64,000 bases of DNA from Foliimonas ilicis. Lineage in GTDB: Bacteria; Pseudomonadota; Alphaproteobacteria; Rhizobiales; Rhizobiaceae. This document shows, piece after piece, positions 8,489-16,302 of this stretch. Location of the stretch: assembly GCF_039939195.1 (NCBI RefSeq), contig NZ_JBDUUH010000001.1, positions 1 through 64,000 on the forward strand, read 5' to 3'. The number at the start of each line of letters is the position of its first letter. Within the stretch, counting starts at the first letter, position 1. The notes under the pieces are model-generated. The model did not search any database and was not told where the DNA came from. It saw only the letters and a list, made by a program, of their open reading frames with translations. Made by a program: the position numbers and the translations under genes.

Positions 8489-8660
8489 TTTAAACAACAG
8501 CGCGTGGATAAAAAACTCCAATTTCATGTTTTTTATTCACCCCCTTTTCCACACTCCTATCATCTCCCCACTGTCTGAGCGGGAAGCCGGTGCGCACCGG
8601 GTATCGGTTCAGACAGCGGTGACCTCCTATTTGCGACTGCGGTAGTCGTGAGACCCGAGG

Positions 8661-8750
8661 GGTGAGGCATGTCCGACCATAGGTCGGCAAAAAGCCAACG
8701 ATTTGGCTTTTTGAATGTCGAACGCCCGGAGCCATAGCGGAGGGCCGGGA
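8661..8750. repeat. Twin-hairpin repeat, family B copy 2
   Basis: It begins GGTGAGG. Hairpin 1 is CCGACC/GGTCGG with loop ATA (8673-8687). Hairpin 2 is CAAAAAGCCAA/TTGGCTTTTTG with loop CGAT (8688-8713). The tail is nearly identical to copy 1 (ACGCCCGGAGCCATAGCG). Both stems differ from copy 1 by paired changes. Confidence 0.75.
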
Positions 8751-8890
8751 CAGGTCGGCGCGTTGAAGATGCGTTCATGGCAGGAAGTGACAAACCCTGT
8801 CGATGAAACATCCCAAAGCGTGCGGAGAAACCGCGATGTTTTCCTGCACTATTGAATGCAGAAACATTGTGCCCGACCGACCGGATAGCA

Positions 8891-8951
8891 GGTGAGGAGC
8901 GGTCCGCGCAGCGGGCGAGAAGCCAACGATTTGGCTTCTCGAGCTCCGAAC
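8891..8951. repeat. Twin-hairpin repeat, family B copy 3 (tail diverged)
   Basis: It begins GGTGAGG. Hairpin 1 is GTCCGC/GCGGGC with loop GCA (8902-8916; one G-U pair as RNA). Hairpin 2 is CGAGAAGCCAA/TTGGCTTCTCG with loop CGAT (8916-8941). The conserved tail of the other copies is mostly lost after the second stem. Confidence 0.7.
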
Positions 8952-9158
8952 GGCGGGGTGCGGACGTCGCGCCACATAATTACTTACACTAGGAAGGCAC
9001 GGCCAAGCGCCCCGCTTCCCGGTTCTTGACAATGGCCAGACGCAATTGCGGGCGTGGCGATGGTAAAGTGTGCGATTTTCACAGCACGAAGCACCCCCGC
9101 TATCGACAACCCCCGCCAAGACCGTTAGGCGAACCGAAAGATTTACGGAGCCAATGCC

Positions 9159-9836
9159 ATGAGCGGAAAAACATTGATTGCGCCGTCGGTTCTATCGGCG
9201 GACTTCTCGAAACTCGGTGACGAGGTCGAGGCCGTGGCGGCGGCGGGTGCGGACTGGATTCATCTGGACGTGATGGACGGGCATTTCGTGCCGAACATCA
9301 CTTTTGGCCCGCCCGTCATCAAGGCGATCCGCAACCGCACCGACAAGATTTTCGACTGCCATCTGATGATCGCGCCAGCCGACCCTTATCTCGCGGCATT
9401 CGCCGACGCAGGCTGCGACTACATTACCGTGCATGCCGAAGCCGGTCCGCATCTCGACCGCTCGCTCCAGACCATCCGCAATCTGGGCAAGAAGGCCGGC
9501 GTTTCGCTGAACCCTTCGACGCCCGAAAGCGTGATCGAATATGTGCTGGACCGGCTCGATCTCGTTCTGCTGATGACCGTCAATCCGGGCTTCGGCGGAC
9601 AGGCTTTCATTCCGGCAGTCGTCGAGAAGGTGAAGCGCATCAAGGCGATGATCGGCAGCCGCCCTATCCTTATCGAGATCGATGGCGGTGTTTCGCCCGA
9701 AACCGCACCGCTCGTTACCGCAGCCGGAGCCGATGTGCTGGTCGCAGGCGCCGCAGTCTTCAAGGGTGGGAACGAAGACGCCTACCGCGCCAACATCGCG
9801 GCAATCCGCACGGCGGGCGACAAAGCGCGCAGCTAA
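9159..9836 (+). CDS. rpe: Ribulose-phosphate 3-epimerase
   Basis: A 225-residue TIM-barrel enzyme that interconverts ribulose 5-phosphate and xylulose 5-phosphate. It has IAPSVLSADFSKLGDEV at the N-terminus, the metal-binding LDVMDGHFVPNITFG, CHLMIAPADPY, VLLMTVNPGFGGQAFIP and the phosphate-binding IDGGVSPETAP and VAGAAVFKG. The ATG at 9159 follows ACGGAGCCAATGCC. It is convergent with nagA, the stop codons overlapping by 4 bp. Together with gnd it covers part of the pentose phosphate pathway. Confidence 0.97.
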   Translation: MSGKTLIAPSVLSADFSKLGDEVEAVAAAGADWIHLDVMDGHFVPNITFGPPVIKAIRNRTDKIFDCHLMIAPADPYLAAFADAGCDYITVHAEAGPHLDRSLQTIRNLGKKAGVSLNPSTPESVIEYVLDRLDLVLLMTVNPGFGGQAFIPAVVEKVKRIKAMIGSRPILIEIDGGVSPETAPLVTAAGADVLVAGAAVFKGGNEDAYRANIAAIRTAGDKARS

Positions 9837-10993
9837 GCCTCAAAAACAGGCGCGCCGTCAATCCAGACCTTTCGCACGACCAGATCGGCGGACAGCGCAA
9901 CGATATTCGCCGCCGCTCCAGCGGTGAACCGCCCAAGCCTGTCGGCTTGCCCAACGCTCTCAGCCGGATAGAGCGAGGCCATGCGAAGCGCCTCGCCGAG
10001 TTCGAGCCCAATGCGCTCATGCATGAAACGGACCGCCGAGACCATGTCGAGATCGGCACCTGCCAGCGTGCCGTCGGCCAGTGTCAGGCGGCCGTTTTCG
10101 CGATAGACCGTGCGCCCGTTCAGCGTGAAGGATTTCATGTCCGTTCCGATGGTCGCCATCGCATCGGTGACGAGGAAAATACGGCCCGGCCCATTCTTGG
10201 CGCGCAGCGCAATCACCATCGTCGCCGGATCGACGTGAATACCATCCGCGATGAGACCGGCGGACAACGCGCCGACATCGATCGCCGCACCGACGAGACC
10301 CGGTTCGCGATTGCCGATCTGGCTCATGGCGTTGAACAGATGCGTGGTCATCGATGCGCCCGCCGCGGCATACTGCGCGGCGCGCTCATAGCCTGTATCG
10401 GAATGGCCGAGACTGACCACGACACCCGCCTCGGCAAGCGCCTTGATCTGCTCCGTCGAAACGGATTCCGGCGCGACCGTCGTCAAAAGAACCGGCATCG
10501 CCTTGCGGCCCGCGACGACCGAGGCCAGATCGTCGGCCTCCATCGGGCGGATCAAGGCCGGATCGTGCGCGCCTTTGCGGGCAAGCGAAAGATGCGGCCC
10601 CTCAAGATGAAGGCCGAGAAAACCCGGCACGTCCAGCCGTGCCGCTTCTGCTCCGGCATTCAGCGCGGCCCGCACTATCTCGCGCGTATCGGTGATCAGG
10701 GTCGGCAGCAGTGCCGTCGTTCCGAATGGCGCATGCGCGGCGCATATCGTTCTGATCGTCTCGACGTCCGGGTGGTCGTTCAGCATCACGCCGCCACCAC
10801 CATTGACCTGAAGGTCGACAAAGCCCGGCACAAGCATATCTGCCTGCGCGGAAACTGTCGTGATATCGCCCGGCAAAGCGCCTTCAGGTACCACGCCTTC
10901 GACCGTTCCGCCGCGCACGATCAAGGCTGCATCGTCGTGCCAGCTTTCGCCGTCAAAAATGCGCGCGGCCCTTATGGCGTAGAGATCGCTCAT
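9833..10993 (-). CDS. nagA: N-acetylglucosamine-6-phosphate deacetylase
   Basis: A 386-residue amidohydrolase that converts GlcNAc-6-P to GlcN-6-P and acetate. Motifs in order are LVPGFVDLQVNGGGG, GLHLEGPHLS (metal-ligand Glu), SLGHSDTGYE and TTHLFNAM (metal-ligand His residues), and FLVTDAMATIG (catalytic Asp). The length is normal. It is the last gene of a four-gene operon and overlaps the upstream SIS-domain gene by 4 bp (ATGA). Confidence 0.95.
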   Translation of the reverse strand: MSDLYAIRAARIFDGESWHDDAALIVRGGTVEGVVPEGALPGDITTVSAQADMLVPGFVDLQVNGGGGVMLNDHPDVETIRTICAAHAPFGTTALLPTLITDTREIVRAALNAGAEAARLDVPGFLGLHLEGPHLSLARKGAHDPALIRPMEADDLASVVAGRKAMPVLLTTVAPESVSTEQIKALAEAGVVVSLGHSDTGYERAAQYAAAGASMTTHLFNAMSQIGNREPGLVGAAIDVGALSAGLIADGIHVDPATMVIALRAKNGPGRIFLVTDAMATIGTDMKSFTLNGRTVYRENGRLTLADGTLAGADLDMVSAVRFMHERIGLELGEALRMASLYPAESVGQADRLGRFTAGAAANIVALSADLVVRKVWIDGAPVFEA

Positions 10994-12018
10994 ACGGTTT
11001 CGGTCACTTTTCTGAGGTTGCGCGGCTCGTCGGGGTTCAGCCCCCTGTGACGCGCAAACGCCTCCACGAAGGCATAGAAGGAAACGATCAACGACAGCGG
11101 GTCGGTCAAAGGATGGCCGGTCGGTGCGAAGGGAAGCTTTGCCGCCTTTTGGCTAAGAGCCGATGTCGCATAAATCGACGCGCCCTTCTCGGCCAGGCGA
11201 TCGGCGGTATCGACCAGCGACGCCTCGGATGCGTCGCGCGCGGTGAGTGCCAGAACGGGGAAGCCCGGATGAATGAGGGCCAGCGGGCCATGCATAACTT
11301 CGGCGGCGCTGTAGGCCTCCGCATGCATGCCGCAGGTCTCTTTGAATTTCAGAGCCGCTTCATTGGCAATCGCGACCGACGGTCCGCGTCCGAGAATGAA
11401 CAGCGAAGGGTTGCCCGAAAGCACGCCTGCAATTTCCATCCAGTCGCAATCCACTGCCTTGCGAAAATGCCCCGGCAACTCGCGAAGTGCGGCGAGCAAC
11501 GGCTCGTCATTCGTGCAATGCGCCATGAGCAGCAGGCCGGCAACCGCCGAATTGACGAATGTCTTGGTCGCCGCAACGCTCTTTTCGGTGCCTGCCAGAA
11601 TGTCGATTGCATGGTCGGAAGCGGCAGCCAGCGGCGAATCTGCCGTATTGGTAAGTGCTATCGTCAGTGCTCCGGCCTTTCGCGCCATCTGCGCCATCGC
11701 AACGATGTCGGGGCTTTTACCTGATTGCGAAATTGCCAGGCAGGCCGAGCCGTTCAGCTTCAATTTCGCCTTGTAGATCGAGGCAACGGACGGCCCGACC
11801 GAAGCCACTGCCAGCCCCGCGGTCAACTCGATGGCGTATTTCAAAAACGTCGCCGCATGATCGGACGAGCCGCGCGCAACGGTGACGATAAAATTCGGAT
11901 CGAGCGCATTGATGGCGCGGCCCGCAGTGGCAATTACGTCACCCGAACCGTCCAGCAAGCGCGCGACTGCATCGGGAATTTCGACGATTTCGCGGCGCAT
12001 ATGCGTTGTTTCAGTCAA
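10990..12018 (-). CDS. nagB-II: SIS-domain glucosamine-6-phosphate deaminase/isomerase (NagB-II type)
   Basis: A 342-residue protein with two SIS sugar-isomerase domains: VARGSSDHA and AISQSGKSPD in the first, LGRGPSVAIA and EVMHGP in the second. The tail NPDEPRNLRKVTETV resembles the C-terminus of GlmS. It lacks the glutamine amidotransferase domain, so it is the deaminase-like type that turns GlcN-6-P into fructose 6-P and ammonia, completing the route after NagA. The start is TTG at 12018, supported by AGGAG 7 bases upstream and a 4-bp overlap with the regulator gene; the ATG at 12000 has no such signal. Confidence 0.88.
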   Translation of the reverse strand: MTETTHMRREIVEIPDAVARLLDGSGDVIATAGRAINALDPNFIVTVARGSSDHAATFLKYAIELTAGLAVASVGPSVASIYKAKLKLNGSACLAISQSGKSPDIVAMAQMARKAGALTIALTNTADSPLAAASDHAIDILAGTEKSVAATKTFVNSAVAGLLLMAHCTNDEPLLAALRELPGHFRKAVDCDWMEIAGVLSGNPSLFILGRGPSVAIANEAALKFKETCGMHAEAYSAAEVMHGPLALIHPGFPVLALTARDASEASLVDTADRLAEKGASIYATSALSQKAAKLPFAPTGHPLTDPLSLIVSFYAFVEAFARHRGLNPDEPRNLRKVTETV

Positions 12019-12803
12019 TTGCGGTCTCCTGCGCTGATTTCGGGCCGGGTCAGGCGCAATTCCGCGACGAAATCATAGGTATCGCCGCGATAGACCGAGC
12101 GCGTAAACTCGATCACCCGGCCGCTTTCGAGATAGGAAATGCGCTCGATATTCAGCCCCGCCGAACCCGCTGGAACCTGAAGAAGTTTTGCATCGGCCTC
12201 GCCAAGATTGGCTGCCGATATACGTTGCACGGCGCGCACCGGATGGTTTCCGGTCTGTCCCAAAGCCGCATAAAGTGAAAGGCCGATCGCTGCCGGATCA
12301 GGCAGAATGCTGGCCGAGATTGCGGCGCGCTCGATTGCCAGGGGCATGCCGTTTGCAATGCGCAGGCGGCTGATACGCGCAACCATCTCTTTGGACGAAA
12401 GCCCCAGCACCATCATTTCGTCCGGCGATGGCGGGAAGATGCCGCGATCCAGCCATCGCGAATGCACCTCCATGCCGCGCCGCGCCATGTCTTCAGTGAA
12501 CGAAGTCAAACGCGACAGGGATTGCTCGACGCGTTCGACGCGCGGCGCGACGAAAGTGCCGGAGCCATGGCGCTGAACAAGAATGCCGCCCTTCACCAGA
12601 TCCTGAACGGCCTTGCGCACCGTTACCCGCGAGACGTCCGCTTTAATTGCGATGTCGCGCTCGGAAGGCAGTGCGTCGCCCGGCCCGATCACGCCGCTGG
12701 TGACGGCATCCTCGATGCTGCGCTTGAGCTGGAGATAGAGCGGCGCGCCTTTGAGCGGCGCATCCTTTACGCTCGAAAATATCCGCTCGGCAGCATCAGA
12801 CAT
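12015..12803 (-). CDS. GntR-family regulator with UTRA domain (NagR/NagQ-like)
   Basis: A 262-residue HutC-subfamily GntR repressor. The winged helix covers about residues 15-85 (PLYLQLKRSIEDAV, LPSERDIAIKADVSRVTVRKAV, LVQRHGSGTFVA). The UTRA effector domain follows (ARISRLRIANGMPLAIERA, GLNIERISYLESGRVIEFTRS). UTRA regulators of this kind typically sense a phosphorylated amino sugar. The start ATG at 12803 has AAGGAG upstream and overlaps the kinase gene by 8 bp; a TTG eight codons earlier is less likely. Its probable targets are the direct-repeat sites at 13703 and 13848. Confidence 0.9.
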   Translation of the reverse strand: MSDAAERIFSSVKDAPLKGAPLYLQLKRSIEDAVTSGVIGPGDALPSERDIAIKADVSRVTVRKAVQDLVKGGILVQRHGSGTFVAPRVERVEQSLSRLTSFTEDMARRGMEVHSRWLDRGIFPPSPDEMMVLGLSSKEMVARISRLRIANGMPLAIERAAISASILPDPAAIGLSLYAALGQTGNHPVRAVQRISAANLGEADAKLLQVPAGSAGLNIERISYLESGRVIEFTRSVYRGDTYDFVAELRLTRPEISAGDRN

Positions 12804-13680
12804 GACCCGCCGGCTCCTTTTGGCCAAGCGCGCGCACCGCCATCATGACCGCGCCGCCCAGCGCATCCTGCAGCGGCGGGTGAACGATCTTGCGATAACG
12901 CTCCGAAAGATGCGGCGTGAAAAGCTGTGCGAGGCCGCCGAGCAGACAAAGACGATCATCCGCATCGAGCTTCAAAACGTCGAGCGCCTCCTCGATATCC
13001 GAAACGGCGCGCGCCAGAACGCGGACGGCCACCGCGTCACCCTTGTCGATATAGTCGAAAACCATCGGCGCGAATGTTCCGAAATCGGAAGGTTTGGAAG
13101 CTGCCCCGAATTTCACGATTTCGCGCGGATCGCCGGAAAACTTCTCCATAACCGCGCTGGAAAGTGCCGAACCCGGCCGAATGTCGTCATGGACGATGAG
13201 CGTTTCCTGAAGCAGATCGCGCCCCATGCGCGCACCGCCACCCAGGTCGCCCAGCATGAAACCCCAGCCGCCTATGGTGGTGAGTTTGGCGCTTTTGCGC
13301 GACATGAATATCGAGCCGGTGCCGATGATCGCGATTGCGCCGTCATGATCGCCAAGCGCGCCATTCAGCGCGATCAGCGCATCGCTTTCGACGAAGCTTT
13401 GGCGGAAAGGAAGAACATCCTTCAACCGCTGCCCATAGCCGCCGACATTGGTTCCGGCGAGGCCCAGAACGGCGGTCGTTTGCGGGATCAAAGCAGGGTC
13501 TTTTCCAGCGTCCACGAATGCCAGACGCGTGGCCTCGAGAATATTGTTTCTCGCGCCATCGAAATCGGACATGATGTTGGAAGGGCCGCTTTTACCACGG
13601 CCAAGCACCTCGCCTGACGAGGTTGCCAGAGCAGCCCTGCAGCTTGTGCCGCCGCCATCGATACCAAGCACCAGATCCAC
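12796..13680 (-). CDS. BadF/BadG-family amino-sugar kinase
   Basis: A 294-residue ASKHA-fold kinase of the BadF/BadG/BcrA family. It shows VLGIDGGGTSCRAAL (phosphate-1 loop), VLGLAGTNVGGYG, AIIGTGSIFMSRK (phosphate-2) and GGWGFMLGDLGGGARMGRD. Family members include GlcNAc and MurNAc kinases; the divergent murQ makes phosphorylation of GlcNAc and/or MurNAc the likely role. I chose GTG at 13680 because AGGAGG lies 7 bases upstream. The upstream ATG-frame extension would run through the operator site. It is the first gene of the operon kinase-regulator-nagB-nagA. Confidence 0.88.
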   Translation of the reverse strand: MDLVLGIDGGGTSCRAALATSSGEVLGRGKSGPSNIMSDFDGARNNILEATRLAFVDAGKDPALIPQTTAVLGLAGTNVGGYGQRLKDVLPFRQSFVESDALIALNGALGDHDGAIAIIGTGSIFMSRKSAKLTTIGGWGFMLGDLGGGARMGRDLLQETLIVHDDIRPGSALSSAVMEKFSGDPREIVKFGAASKPSDFGTFAPMVFDYIDKGDAVAVRVLARAVSDIEEALDVLKLDADDRLCLLGGLAQLFTPHLSERYRKIVHPPLQDALGGAVMMAVRALGQKEPAGHV

Positions 13681-13702
13681 TGAAAGGCCTCCTGAACTGA
13701 AT

Positions 13703-13722
13703 AATACCAATAAAATACCAAT
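13703..13722 (-). promoter_or_regulatory. Candidate NagR operator for the kinase-nagBA operon
   Basis: On the minus strand ATTGGTATT occurs twice with an 11-bp period (13714-13722 and 13703-13711). It lies 22-42 bp upstream of the kinase start, in the promoter region. The same TGGTATT pair with the same spacing stands before murQ on the other strand. Confidence 0.6.
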
Positions 13723-13847
13723 AGCCAAGGATTAATTTTTACAAGGCCAGCCGATCTATAGGATAACCAACAACTAGCTGTAATTGTTTAATTTTTCAAA
13801 AACTCACCCTTTTGCCTTCCTGACAATCGTTAACGCCGCTAGACAAG

Positions 13848-13865
13848 TGGTATTTTTTTGGTATT
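13848..13865 (+). promoter_or_regulatory. Candidate NagR operator for murQ and the ABC operon
   Basis: TGGTATT occurs at 13848-13854 and 13859-13865 on the + strand, an 11-bp period, 24 bp upstream of the murQ start. It mirrors the minus-strand pair at 13703-13722. Both sites point in the direction of the operon they precede. Confidence 0.6.
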
Positions 13866-13889
13866 GTCGAGCGCAATGGGAGAACAGAT

Positions 13890-14813
13890 ATGGTGCTGGC
13901 GCGTACAGAAGCGATGCACAGGGATGCTGACGGGCTCGACACGAAGTCGCCCGAGGCTATTCTTCAACTTCTGAATGACGCGCAGATCGAAGCCGCCAAA
14001 GTACCGCTCGACGCAATTTCCGAGATCGTAGACGCTGCGAAGTGCTTCGCGCGCACCCTCTCCAATGGCGGTCGCATCGCTTATGCAGCAGCCGGAAGCT
14101 CCGGCCTGATGGCGCTGGCCGATGCGCTCGAACTTCCCGGCACTTTCGGCATTCCGCGCGACCGCATAATTATCATGCTGGCAGGCGGTGTTGAGGCGCT
14201 GACCAATCTTGCAGGTGCGCCCGAAGACGATGTCGATCAGGCGCTTTCGGACTTTAAAACGAATGGCCTGAAAAAAGGCGATTGCCTGATCGCAATCAGC
14301 GCCAGCGGTTCGACGCCTTATGCGTTGGCGGCACTTACCGAAGCCAAACGCGTTGGCTTGGAGACGATCGCGATAGCCAACAATGCCGGCACGCCGCTGA
14401 TGCAAACCGCAGACATTCCAATCCTGCTGCAGACGCCGCCGGAAGTCGTCGCAGGCTCGACGCGCATGGGTGCGGGAACCGCCCAGAAAATCGCGCTGAA
14501 CCTCATGTCCACATTGGCGGCGATCCATCTCGGCCATGTCCATGACGGCCATATGGTCAATCTGCATGCTGATAATATCAAGCTGCGTGTACGCGCCGCG
14601 CGCATCGTCGCTTCTATCGCAGGGTGTACGCAGGCAGAGGCGGAAAAGCGCCTCGCGGAAAGTAACGGCTCCGTGAAAGCGGCAATTCTTCTGGCCGCCG
14701 GGGCAAAGAGCATCGATGCTGCCAGAGAACTTCTCGAAGGGACAGGCCAGAAATTAAGGCCGGCCCTTTCGGAACTCGAGGGGAACAAAGCCTCTCATCA
14801 AAACCGAACCTGA
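13890..14813 (+). CDS. murQ: N-acetylmuramic acid 6-phosphate etherase
   Basis: A 307-residue SIS-domain lyase that removes D-lactate from MurNAc-6-P to give GlcNAc-6-P, feeding NagA. It has GGRIAYAAAGSSGLMALADA, IAISASGSTPYALAAL, the family-specific VVAGSTRMGAGTAQKIALN and a C-terminal UBA-like helical tail (AEAEKRLAESNGSVKAA). The ATG at 13890 follows GGGAGAACAGAT. It heads a + strand operon with a sugar ABC transporter and is divergent from the kinase-nag genes. Its presence argues that MurNAc, not only GlcNAc, is handled here. Confidence 0.95.
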   Translation: MVLARTEAMHRDADGLDTKSPEAILQLLNDAQIEAAKVPLDAISEIVDAAKCFARTLSNGGRIAYAAAGSSGLMALADALELPGTFGIPRDRIIIMLAGGVEALTNLAGAPEDDVDQALSDFKTNGLKKGDCLIAISASGSTPYALAALTEAKRVGLETIAIANNAGTPLMQTADIPILLQTPPEVVAGSTRMGAGTAQKIALNLMSTLAAIHLGHVHDGHMVNLHADNIKLRVRAARIVASIAGCTQAEAEKRLAESNGSVKAAILLAAGAKSIDAARELLEGTGQKLRPALSELEGNKASHQNRT

Positions 14814-14835
14814 ACAGGTCAACAGGGAGAATAAA

Positions 14836-16095
14836 ATGGGAAATGGATATTTTAAGGGGCTGCTTCTGGCCTCCAGCATTCTAGGCTCGGCAAGTGCCGC
14901 CTTCGCCCAGGATGTGACGCTCAACATCGAAAGCTGGCGCAATGACGACCTTGCCATCTGGCAGGAAAAGCTGATTCCGGCATTCGAAGCCAAGAACCCC
15001 GGCATCAAGCTCGTCTTCGCGCCTTCGGCTCCAACCGAATACAACGCGGCGCTCAATGCCAAGCTCGACGCCGGTTCCGCAGGCGACCTCGTGACCTGCC
15101 GCCCCTTCGACGCCTCGCTCGAACTCTTCAACAAGGGCCAGATCGCCGACCTGACCTCGCTGCCGGGCATGGAGAATTTCTCCGACGTCGCGAAATCCGC
15201 ATGGACCACCGATGACGGCTCCAAGACGTTCTGCGTGCCAATGGCGTCCGTCATTCACGGCTTCATCTACAATGCGGACGCCTTCGAAAAGCTCGGCATC
15301 ACGCCGCCCGCGACCGAGGCCGAATTCTTCGCAGCCCTCGACAAGATCAAGGCAGACGGCACCTACATCCCGCTGGCAATGGGCACCAAGGATCTCTGGG
15401 AAGCCGCCACAATGGGCTACCAGAATATCGGCCCGACCTACTGGAAGGGTGAAGAAGGCCGCCTGGCGCTGATCAAGGGCACCGAAAAGCTGACCGATCC
15501 GCAATGGGTCGAGCCATATGCCGTTCTTGCTAAGTGGAAGGACTATCTGGGCGACGGTTTCGAAGCGCAAAGCTATCCGGACAGCCAGAACCTGTTCACG
15601 CTCGGCCGCGCAGCGATCTTCCCCGCCGGTTCGTGGGAAATCTCGGTGTTCAACACGCAGGTCGATTTCAAGATGGGCGCTTTCCCGCCACCGGTGAAAA
15701 ACGCCGGTGACACCTGCTACATCTCCGATCACAACGACATTGGCATCGGCCTGAACGCCAAGAGCAAGAATCCCGAAGCTGCGAAAACCTTCCTGACATG
15801 GGTCGCATCGCCGGAATTCGCCGAAATCTACGCCAATGCGCTGCCGGGCTTCTTCAGCCTGTCCTCGACGCCGGTGAAGATGGAAGACCCGCTGGCGCAG
15901 GAATTCGTTTCGTGGCGCGAAAAGTGCAAGCCGACGATCCGCTCGACCTACCAGATCCTGTCGCGCGGCACGCCGAACCTCGAAAACGAAACCTGGGTCG
16001 AATCGGCCAATGTCATCAACGGCACCGATACGCCTGAAGTCGCCGGTGAGAAGCTCCAGAAGGGTCTCGATAGCTGGTACAAGCCGGCTAAGTAA
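14836..16095 (+). CDS. Sugar ABC transporter substrate-binding protein (family 1)
   Basis: A 419-residue periplasmic binding protein. A signal peptide ends near residue 24 (SAAFAQ). The mature part is a classical two-lobed binding protein: LNIESWRNDD at its start, EYNAALNAKLDAGSAGDLV, PMASVIHGFIYN, RAAIFPAGSWE and a C-terminal SNPEAAKTFLTW-like segment. It follows murQ by 22 bp with an AGGGAG site. By context the ligand is an amino sugar or peptidoglycan/chitin fragment (GlcNAc, MurNAc or a disaccharide). The sequence alone does not fix the ligand. Confidence 0.9.
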   Translation: MGNGYFKGLLLASSILGSASAAFAQDVTLNIESWRNDDLAIWQEKLIPAFEAKNPGIKLVFAPSAPTEYNAALNAKLDAGSAGDLVTCRPFDASLELFNKGQIADLTSLPGMENFSDVAKSAWTTDDGSKTFCVPMASVIHGFIYNADAFEKLGITPPATEAEFFAALDKIKADGTYIPLAMGTKDLWEAATMGYQNIGPTYWKGEEGRLALIKGTEKLTDPQWVEPYAVLAKWKDYLGDGFEAQSYPDSQNLFTLGRAAIFPAGSWEISVFNTQVDFKMGAFPPPVKNAGDTCYISDHNDIGIGLNAKSKNPEAAKTFLTWVASPEFAEIYANALPGFFSLSSTPVKMEDPLAQEFVSWREKCKPTIRSTYQILSRGTPNLENETWVESANVINGTDTPEVAGEKLQKGLDSWYKPAK

Positions 16096-16107
16096 GGCAG
16101 CGACGAC

Positions 16108-16263
16108 GCCCCTCATCCGCCTGCCGGCACCTTCTCCACGTGAACGGGGAGAAGGATCAATGGCGCGGTGGATGCTCCCATGAGGGAAAATAGCGTAGAC
16201 ATAAGCCCCATCCTTCCTTCTCCCCGCCTGCGGGGAGAAGGTGCCGGCAGGCGGATGAGGGGC
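16108..16263. repeat. 30-bp perfect inverted repeat between binding protein and permease genes
   Basis: The left arm 16108-16137 (begins GCCCCTCATCCGCC) is perfectly complementary to the right arm 16234-16263 (ends GGCGGATGAGGGGC). Each arm runs into its own hairpin, CCTTCTCC.../GGAGAAGG; the right one, CCTTCTCCCCG/CGGGGAGAAGG, is perfect with loop CCT. The element fills most of the 207-bp gap after the binding-protein gene. A related element is at 39698-39817. Confidence 0.85.
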
Positions 16264-16302
16264 AGATGCGAAAACCATTTCGCTGAAACCAGGAAAAATC
16301 GA

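Larger units (their letters stand above)
8198..9158. other. 961-bp non-coding stretch packed with palindromic repeats
   Basis: No convincing gene lies here. Short open frames on both strands encode repeat-derived peptides without a ribosome-binding sequence or family resemblance. The stretch holds family A copies at 8224-8280 and 8343-8488 and three copies of a twin-hairpin element (family B). About 8490-8650, 8760-8880 and 8965-9158 are unique sequence; the last part carries the rpe leader. I saw no convincing sigma-70 promoter for rpe. Confidence 0.7.

Noticed and set aside
8270..9119. Short open frames in the sitD-rpe gap, several sharing peptides such as HSKSQIVGF
   Set aside because: The shared peptides come from translating the family B hairpins. 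There is no ribosome-binding sequence or coding bias.
16168..16302. N-terminal extension of the MalF-type permease through the palindromic repeat
   Set aside because: The extension translates repeat sequence. The ATG at 16303 has a better upstream signal and gives a normal family length.
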